Of a stretch of 7,337 nucleotides of DNA, positions 1 through 4,014 are shown piece after piece (position 1 is the stretch's first letter; the number at the start of each line of letters is the position of its first letter). The notes beneath the pieces were generated by a model. The model had not been told where the DNA came from. It saw nothing but the letters and a program-made list of their open reading frames with translations, and ran no database searches. Source of the DNA: Acidobacteriota bacterium (GTDB lineage Bacteria; Acidobacteriota; Thermoanaerobaculia; Thermoanaerobaculales; Thermoanaerobaculaceae); contig DAIDOU010000172.1 in assembly GCA_027458945.1 (NCBI GenBank), positions 1 to 7,337 on the forward strand, read 5' to 3'. A program made the position numbers and the translations under genes.

Positions 1-1423
1 CGCGCAGGAAGCGCTCCTGCGACAGGCGCCACACCCTCGCCTGGCGGCACTCGAACCGCGCCACGCGCGAGACCGGGCACGGCACGTCCTCTCCCGGCTC
101 CTCGGCGAGCAGCCAGACCGGCGCCCCGGCGAGGCGCCCTCCCGCCTGCTCCATCTCGCTCAGCCGCAGCGAGTCGAGCGGCAGCCGTCCGGTCACCGCC
201 GCGAGGTTGCGGAAGGAGAAGAGCTGGTCCTCGAAGATCAGCAAGCCCGGGCCCTGGGCGGCCGCCGTCTGCAGGGCGGCGACCACGGGCAAGCGGTGGC
301 GGTGGATGTAGCGCACGGCGGGGTACCCCCACCACACCGCCGCGCCCATCCCGACCGCCGCGGCGGCGAGCCCGGCGGCGCGCGAGCGGCCGAGACGCGC
401 GGCGCCGGCCACCGCCGGGGTCGCCAGCAGCAGCCAGACGAGCACCCAGTAGCGCGGGTAGTTGCGGTTGTCCATGAACACGAGCACGAAAACGAGCGTG
501 GCGCACGCGATCGTGCCCGCCCACCAGCGCGCGCCGAGCGTGCGCTTCCATCCCCACCATCCGATCGCCGCGAGCGCGAGGAAGAGGGCGGCGAACGCCG
601 GCGTCCCGAGCCCGCGGACCAGACCGAGGCTGTCGAGCGCCCACGACTCGGTGCCGAGGGTGGCGAAGTGCTCCCCGGCGTGCGTCTCGCTGACCTGCAG
701 CAGCATCCCCCAGCCGCCGGCGGCGAGCGCCGCCGGGACCATGACGAGCGCGAGGACGGCGGCGCCGGCCGCGGCGCCGGCCGCGACGAGCCGCGCCTCG
801 CGCCTGGCCCACCACGCGGCCAGCACGACCGCGAGCACGAAGACCGGCGCCAGCGGCGGGCGTACGAGCGCCGCGGCGGTCATCGCCGCGACGCCGGGCA
901 CGAAGCCGGCACGGCCGCCGCGCAGCCAGAGCGCGAGCGCGATCACGGCCAGGGCCACCGACGGCGTCTCCGACAGGGCGCGCCCGGCGTGGAACCAGAC
1001 GCCGGGAATGAAGGCGGCGAGCGCCGCCCCGGCCAGGGCGACCCGCCGCCCGGCCGCGCCCTCCCACAGCCCAACCAACGCCCACACCGCGAGCACCGAC
1101 AGCAGCGCGCTCGCCACCTGGAGCGCGACGAGCGGGTCGGCGACGCCGAGCTTGCGCACCGCCTTGCCGATCGCGATCCAGAGCGGAAACCCGGGCGGGA
1201 GCGGCATGTGGCGGGCGGGGTCGAAGTCGATGACGCCGCACGCCAGCAGCGCCTCGTCCTGCTCCCACGGCCCGGAAGGGAGGAGGAGCAGGCGCGAGGC
1301 CGCGACGACGGCGAGCGCCGCGGCGCTGGCGACGGCCGACGCGAGCGGCCCCCCGGCGGGGAGCAGCGGCCACGGGAAGACCCGCGCCGCCAAACGCCGA
1401 ATGCGCGCCGGAAGCCTTTCCAC
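1..1423 (-). CDS. GT-C fold membrane glycosyltransferase (PMT/ArnT-like), C-terminus cut by window
   Basis: Reads without a stop for 474 codons from a GTG at 1423 to the window edge, so the 3' end is missing. An in-frame TAG lies four codons upstream of the GTG, which fixes this as the earliest possible start. The protein is rich in Ala, Leu, Val and Trp, with about eight to ten predicted membrane segments (for example about 30-48, 98-120, 150-167, 190-205, 213-235, 275-292, 303-317, 325-341). After the first segment comes an acidic E54-Q-D-E57 motif, then H72-MPLPPG-FP, then S151-E152. This layout matches the first outer loop of GT-C enzymes, where the acidic pair acts with the lipid-phosphate sugar donor. 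The region after about residue 385 looks soluble. Family knowledge: these enzymes move a sugar from polyprenyl phosphate to lipid, glycan or protein. The acceptor cannot be told here. It is divergent from ccmA and has no obvious functional tie to it. Fold confident, substrate unknown. Confidence 0.8.
   Translation of the reverse strand, partial: MERLPARIRRLAARVFPWPLLPAGGPLASAVASAAALAVVAASRLLLLPSGPWEQDEALLACGVIDFDPARHMPLPPGFPLWIAIGKAVRKLGVADPLVALQVASALLSVLAVWALVGLWEGAAGRRVALAGAALAAFIPGVWFHAGRALSETPSVALAVIALALWLRGGRAGFVPGVAAMTAAALVRPPLAPVFVLAVVLAAWWARREARLVAAGAAAGAAVLALVMVPAALAAGGWGMLLQVSETHAGEHFATLGTESWALDSLGLVRGLGTPAFAALFLALAAIGWWGWKRTLGARWWAGTIACATLVFVLVFMDNRNYPRYWVLVWLLLATPAVAGAARLGRSRAAGLAAAAVGMGAAVWWGYPAVRYIHRHRLPVVAALQTAAAQGPGLLIFEDQLFSFRNLAAVTGRLPLDSLRLSEMEQAGGRLAGAPVWLLAEEPGEDVPCPVSRVARFECRQARVWRLSQERFLR
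762..785. repeat. Perfect 12-bp tandem duplication inside the glycosyltransferase gene
   Basis: The 12-mer GCGCCGGCCGCG occurs twice head to tail. On the coding (minus) strand it lies in the Ala/Gly stretch around residues 213-221, inside a predicted membrane segment, and keeps the frame. It is probably a slippage product in a GC-rich coding sequence rather than a functional site. Confidence 0.8.
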
Positions 1424-1429
1424 GGCTGG

Positions 1430-1435
1430 AGTCTA
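1430..1435 (-). promoter_or_regulatory. -10-like element for the glycosyltransferase gene, placed for a leaderless transcript
   Basis: On the minus strand TAGACT matches the sigma70 -10 consensus at four of six positions. It is followed by exactly six bases (CCAGCC) and then the GTG start, so transcription from the usual distance would begin at the start codon. No Shine-Dalgarno sequence precedes the GTG, and no -35 hexamer is visible; that position is occupied by the palindrome 1442-1461. The assignment rests on position and a short match, so it is tentative. Confidence 0.35.
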
Positions 1436-1441
1436 GCATCG

Positions 1442-1461
1442 CGTCCGGCCACGGCCGGACG
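1442..1461. promoter_or_regulatory. Perfect 20-bp palindrome in the divergent promoter region, candidate shared operator
   Basis: Two 9-bp arms, CGTCCGGCC and GGCCGGACG, are exact reverse complements separated by AC. The palindrome lies between the two outward-facing -10-like elements and covers the place where either promoter would have its -35 hexamer. A dimeric regulator bound here could repress both genes, or activate them in place of a -35. Chance GC-rich palindromes are a real alternative in this base composition, but nine matched pairs at this exact position are notable. No regulator gene is visible in the window. Confidence 0.5.
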
Positions 1462-1467
1462 GCGGCG

Positions 1468-1476
1468 TGATACCCT
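1468..1476 (+). promoter_or_regulatory. Extended -10-like element for the ccm operon
   Basis: TG-A-TACCCT has the extended -10 TG at 1468-1469. Its hexamer matches the consensus only at the first two bases and the last. The ATG of ccmA starts eight bases after the hexamer, so a transcript would be leaderless or nearly so, in keeping with the absence of a Shine-Dalgarno sequence. No -35 is seen. This is a weak call, supported mainly by its mirror-like arrangement with the minus-strand element across the palindrome. Confidence 0.3.
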
Positions 1477-1484
1477 CGTCGCGC

Positions 1485-2111
1485 ATGGCGGCGGTCTCGG
1501 TCGAGTTCACGAAGGTGGCCAAGCGCTTCGGCACCAGGACGGTCCTGGCCGCGGTGTCGGGGGCGCTTCGTCCCGGGTCGGTCCTCGTCGTCGCCGGTCC
1601 CAACGGCGCCGGCAAGTCGACGCTCCTGAACCTCCTGGCCGGGGTGTTGCGGCCCTCGCGCGGCGAGGTCTCGCACCGCCGCGGCGGCGCCGATCTGCCG
1701 CGCTCCGAATGGTGCGAGCACCTCGGGATGGCGTCGCCGGACATGGCGGTGTACGAGGAGCTGTCGGCGCTCGAGAACCTGCGGTTCTTCGGCCGCCTGC
1801 GCGGCCACGCGACGAGCGACGCGGCGATCACCGCGCTGCTGGAGACGCTCGGCCTGCCGGCGCGCGAGCAGCGGCGGGCCGTCGGGACGTACTCGTCGGG
1901 GATGAAGCAACGGGTGAAGCTGGCGCAGGCCGTGCTGCACGAACCGGCGGTGCTGCTGCTCGACGAGCCGTCCTCGAACCTCGACGCGGCCGGCCACGAC
2001 GCGGTGGCGGGCCTGGTGGCGCGGTTCCGCCCGCTCGCGGCGGTCGCCGTCGCCACCAACGACCCGCGGGAGATCGCCTGGGGCGATGCGCGCCTCGAGC
2101 TTGCTCTCTGA
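1485..2111 (+). CDS. ccmA: CcmA, ABC ATPase of the haem-CcmE release complex
   Basis: The 208-residue product is one ABC ATPase domain, the usual CcmA size. Walker A is at 38-46 (GPNGAGKST), the signature YSSGMKQR at 136-143 in place of LSGGQ, Walker B VLLLDEP at 156-162 with catalytic Glu161, and the D-loop SNLD at 164-167. In the family CcmA pairs with CcmB and uses ATP hydrolysis to free haem-loaded CcmE from CcmC/CcmD. Two core elements differ: the Q-loop position reads S84-P85 in the segment leading to YEELSALENL, and the switch-histidine position is Asn192 in ATND. The ATG at 1485 is preferred because MAAVSVEF leads straight into the first strand; a GTG at 1467 in frame would add six residues, and neither has a Shine-Dalgarno sequence. 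It is first in the operon and overlaps ccmB by 26 nt. Annotation by sequence alone could stop at 'ABC transporter ATP-binding protein'; the gene order makes it CcmA. Confidence 0.9.
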   Translation: MAAVSVEFTKVAKRFGTRTVLAAVSGALRPGSVLVVAGPNGAGKSTLLNLLAGVLRPSRGEVSHRRGGADLPRSEWCEHLGMASPDMAVYEELSALENLRFFGRLRGHATSDAAITALLETLGLPAREQRRAVGTYSSGMKQRVKLAQAVLHEPAVLLLDEPSSNLDAAGHDAVAGLVARFRPLAAVAVATNDPREIAWGDARLELAL

Positions 2112-2775
2112 GAGCCTCGCCGTCCTCGGCAAGGAGCTCACCTCGGAGGTGCGCAGCCGCGTCGCGCTCAACGCGATCGGGCTGTTCGGCATCACCACGC
2201 TGGTGGTCGTCGCGTATCAGATCGGGCCGTATCAGATCCAGGAGAAGGACCGCCCATACCTGCTCTCCGCCTTGCTCTGGGTGATCCTCTTCTTCGCCGC
2301 GACCTCCGGCCTGGCGCGGGTGTTCGTCAAGGAGGAGGACGCCCACACCGCCAAGACGCTGCGTCTGGCCGCCCGCCCGCTCGCCGTGTTCGCCGGTAAG
2401 TACCTGTTCAACCTCATCCTGCTCGCCGCCCTGTTCACCCTGATCGTGCCGCTGTACTGCGCCTTGATGGGGTACGAGGTCCGCGGCCTGGCAGGGCTGG
2501 CGCTCGTGCTCGCCGCCGGCGCCGTGGCCCTTTCGGCCTCGTCGACGATCGTCGCCGCGATCATCTCGCGCGCCTCGGGCTCGACGACGCTGTTTGCTAT
2601 CCTCTCGGTGCCGCTGGTGTTGCCGCTGCTCGTGATGCTCATCCAGGGGACGCGGGCGGCCGCGGGCAGCGTCGAGCTGGCGGCGGTGTTGCCGGCGCTG
2701 CAGGGGATCGTTTCGCTAGGGGGTGCCCTCTTGATCGTCTCGGTGTTCCTGTTCCCGGTGGTGTGGCATGAGTGA
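2086..2775 (+). CDS. ccmB: CcmB, membrane partner of CcmA
   Basis: The 229-residue protein has six predicted membrane segments (about 27-45, 59-76, 105-129, 134-161, 168-187, 205-226), as expected for CcmB, which is typically about 220 residues. The amphipathic N-terminus with KELTSEVRSR, the LFFAATSGLARVF stretch at 68-80 and the following acidic loop KEED with downstream GKYLFNL are typical of the family. It acts in the cytoplasmic membrane as the permease-like subunit with CcmA in the step that releases haem-charged CcmE. The ATG at 2086 lies inside ccmA, 26 nt before its stop, without a strong Shine-Dalgarno sequence, so translational coupling is likely; an in-frame TTG at 2101 is a less likely start. 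The stop overlaps the ccmC start by 8 nt. Confidence is high from fold and operon position together. Confidence 0.93.
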   Translation: MRASSLLSESLAVLGKELTSEVRSRVALNAIGLFGITTLVVVAYQIGPYQIQEKDRPYLLSALLWVILFFAATSGLARVFVKEEDAHTAKTLRLAARPLAVFAGKYLFNLILLAALFTLIVPLYCALMGYEVRGLAGLALVLAAGAVALSASSTIVAAIISRASGSTTLFAILSVPLVLPLLVMLIQGTRAAAGSVELAAVLPALQGIVSLGGALLIVSVFLFPVVWHE

Positions 2776-3454
2776 CAACCGCGTACGCACGGCGCTGCAC
2801 TGGCTGCTCGGCGCGTGGCTGGTGCTGGTGATCGCGGCCGCGTTCTTCTGGGCGCCGGCCGCGGCGGGGTTCAAGGGCGAGTCGTCGCGCATCGTGTTCT
2901 TCCACGTGCCGCAGGCGTGGGTCGCGGTGCTGGCGTTCTGCGTCAACCTGATCGCCTCGCTGCGCTACCTGCGCACCCGCGACCCGCTCGACGACGCGCG
3001 TGCGGCGGCGGCCGCCCGGCTCGGCCTGGTGTTCTCCTTGCTCGCGACGGTCACCGGCTCGATCTTCGCCCACGTGATGTGGAACTCGTTCTGGAACTGG
3101 GACCCGCGTGAGATCTCGATCGCGATCCTGCTGCTGATCTACGCCGCCTACTTCGCCCTGCGCGAGGCGGTCCCCGACGAGGAGCGCCGGGCGAGCCTGT
3201 CGGCGGCGTACGCGATCCTGGCGTTCGTCACCATGCCGTTCCTCGTCTTCGTCGTCCCCCGCATCTACTGGTCGCTCCATCCGGACACGATCATCGGCGC
3301 CACCGGCAAGCTCAAGATGCAGATGGACCCGAGGATGCTGCAGACCCTGTTCGCCTCGTTAGTGGGATTTACTGGACTGTTCTTTTGGTTGTACACTCTC
3401 GACGTTCGGCTGGCGCGGGTGCGGTTGGCCCGCCAGGCGCGCGAGGAGGCGTGA
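2768..3454 (+). CDS. ccmC: CcmC, haem-handling protein that loads CcmE
   Basis: The 228-residue protein of the CcmC/CcmF/CcsA family has six predicted membrane segments. The WWD motif is at 105-115 (WNSFWNWDPRE). His46 in FFHVPQAW and His171 in WSLHPDT lie 125 residues apart, matching the two haem-ligand histidines His60 and His184 of E. coli CcmC. Known role: it binds haem at the outer face with the WWD domain and, with CcmD, attaches it to CcmE. It starts inside the end of ccmB (8-nt overlap), implying coupled translation, and ends 3 nt before ccmD. Automated naming may give 'CcsA', but the neighbours and the short length fit CcmC. Oddity: codons 198-210 switch to AT-rich, locally rare forms (TTA, TTT, ACT, GGA, TTG), described under the internal promoter candidate. 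Confidence 0.95.
   Translation: MSDNRVRTALHWLLGAWLVLVIAAAFFWAPAAAGFKGESSRIVFFHVPQAWVAVLAFCVNLIASLRYLRTRDPLDDARAAAAARLGLVFSLLATVTGSIFAHVMWNSFWNWDPREISIAILLLIYAAYFALREAVPDEERRASLSAAYAILAFVTMPFLVFVVPRIYWSLHPDTIIGATGKLKMQMDPRMLQTLFASLVGFTGLFFWLYTLDVRLARVRLARQAREEA
3368..3397 (+). promoter_or_regulatory. Candidate internal promoter in the AT-rich 3' end of ccmC
   Basis: TTTACT and TACACT, each matching four of six positions of the sigma70 -35 and -10 consensus, are separated by 18 bases in the one clearly AT-rich patch of the operon (about 3359-3398). Transcription would start near 3404 and give a transcript carrying ccmD, ccmE and ccmF. The region also encodes the last membrane segment of CcmC, whose Phe and Leu residues bias it slightly to T, so this remains a candidate. 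Confidence 0.35.
3445..3449 (+). promoter_or_regulatory. Shine-Dalgarno sequence of ccmD
   Basis: GGAGG lies within the last codons of ccmC, eight bases before the ATG at 3458. It is one of the clear ribosome binding sites in the window and supports the very short ccmD as a translated gene. Confidence 0.8.
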
Positions 3455-3457
3455 GCG

Positions 3458-3577
3458 ATGCCAACGGGTACGAGCCTGATCTGGGTGGCGGCGGTGACCG
3501 TGGTGATCTGGCTCGGGATCTTCGCGTACTGTCTCGCCCTCGACCGCAGAGTGCGCCGGCTGGAGGAGGGGTCGTGA
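3458..3577 (+). CDS. ccmD: CcmD, small membrane protein of the CcmC-CcmE complex
   Basis: This 39-residue ORF is easily missed by length-filtered gene finding. It starts 3 nt after the ccmC stop behind a good GGAGG. One hydrophobic segment (about 7-28, SLIWVAAVTVVIWLGIFAYC within it) is followed by a positively charged tail, ALDRRVRRLEEGS. That is the CcmD pattern of one membrane helix and a basic cytoplasmic end. The family helps CcmC hold CcmE and is needed for release of haem-loaded CcmE. The stop overlaps the ccmE start as GTGA. The call rests on position between ccmC and ccmE plus this topology, because sequences this short have little specific signature; with both, the identification is strong. 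Confidence 0.85.
   Translation: MPTGTSLIWVAAVTVVIWLGIFAYCLALDRRVRRLEEGS
3562..3571 (+). promoter_or_regulatory. Shine-Dalgarno sequence that fixes the ccmE start
   Basis: The purine run GGAGGAGGGG ends two bases before the GTG at 3574. This supports the GTG overlapping the ccmD stop as the true ccmE start, rather than codons further upstream in the same open frame, which would run through ccmD. Confidence 0.8.
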
Positions 3578-3972
3578 GCCGCAGGGCCGTGTGGACCATC
3601 GGCGGTGTCGTCGCCATCATCGCCTTCGTCGCCTTCGGCGCCGGGGCGTTCAAGTCGAACCTCACGCCGTACGTCAGCTTCCAGCAGGCGCGCGCCACGT
3701 CCGACGCGGTGCAGATCGCGGGCAAGCTCGTGCACGGCTCCGACAGCTTCGACGCGGCGTCCTCCAGCCTCACGTTCTCCATCCAGGACGAGCACGGCGA
3801 CGTCATGCGCGTCGCCTACAAGGGGCTGAAGCCCGGCAACTTCAACGAGGCCACCCAGGTGGTGGCCATCGGCCGCTATCACCGCGGCATTCTCGAGGCG
3901 GAGCAGCTGTTGGTGAAGTGTCCGTCCAAGTACCAGGGGATCGAGGAGAAGGCTCAGCGCAGCTCCTCGTGA
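3574..3972 (+). CDS. ccmE: CcmE haem chaperone, cysteine (CxxxY) type
   Basis: The 132-residue protein has one N-terminal membrane anchor (about 6-24) and a beta-barrel (OB-fold) outer domain. VSFQQA at 34-39, the strand SLTFSIQDEHGDVMRVAYKG and the core ending VVAIGRYHRGILEAEQLL fit CcmE. CcmE accepts haem from CcmC and passes it to CcmF. Most bacterial CcmE proteins bind haem covalently through the His of HxxxY. Here the motif at 116-120 is CPSKY, so Cys116 stands where the His belongs, with Tyr120 kept. Cys-type CcmE is known from archaea and some Desulfovibrio, in systems lacking CcmH. Start: the GTG overlaps the ccmD stop by 4 nt after a strong Shine-Dalgarno sequence. The family is certain, and the Cys type is read directly from the sequence. 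Confidence 0.97.
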   Translation: MSRRAVWTIGGVVAIIAFVAFGAGAFKSNLTPYVSFQQARATSDAVQIAGKLVHGSDSFDAASSSLTFSIQDEHGDVMRVAYKGLKPGNFNEATQVVAIGRYHRGILEAEQLLVKCPSKYQGIEEKAQRSSS

Positions 3973-3975
3973 TGC

Positions 3976-3994
3976 CGGCGGCACGCCGCCGCCG
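3976..3994 (+). other. GC hairpin between ccmE and ccmF
   Basis: CGGCGGC (3976-3982) pairs perfectly with GCCGCCG (3988-3994) around a five-base loop, followed by only three T residues. It could weakly terminate, or protect the end of an upstream transcript and so lower ccmF output relative to ccmE. The short T run argues against a full terminator, and ccmF has its own strong purine-rich ribosome site right after it. Confidence 0.5.
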
Positions 3995-4014
3995 TTTCAA
4001 ACCAGGGGGGGAGC

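Noticed and set aside
296..2284. A 662-codon plus-strand open frame crossing the glycosyltransferase gene, the divergent promoters and ccmA
   Set aside because: It is antisense to one real gene and out of frame with another, and its product is low-complexity Arg/Gly/Ala sequence. Long chance frames are expected at this GC content.
2592..2608. -10-like TATCCT in an AT-richer stretch of ccmB
   Set aside because: No partner -35 at a suitable distance, and the bases encode conserved membrane residues; too weak to list as a promoter.
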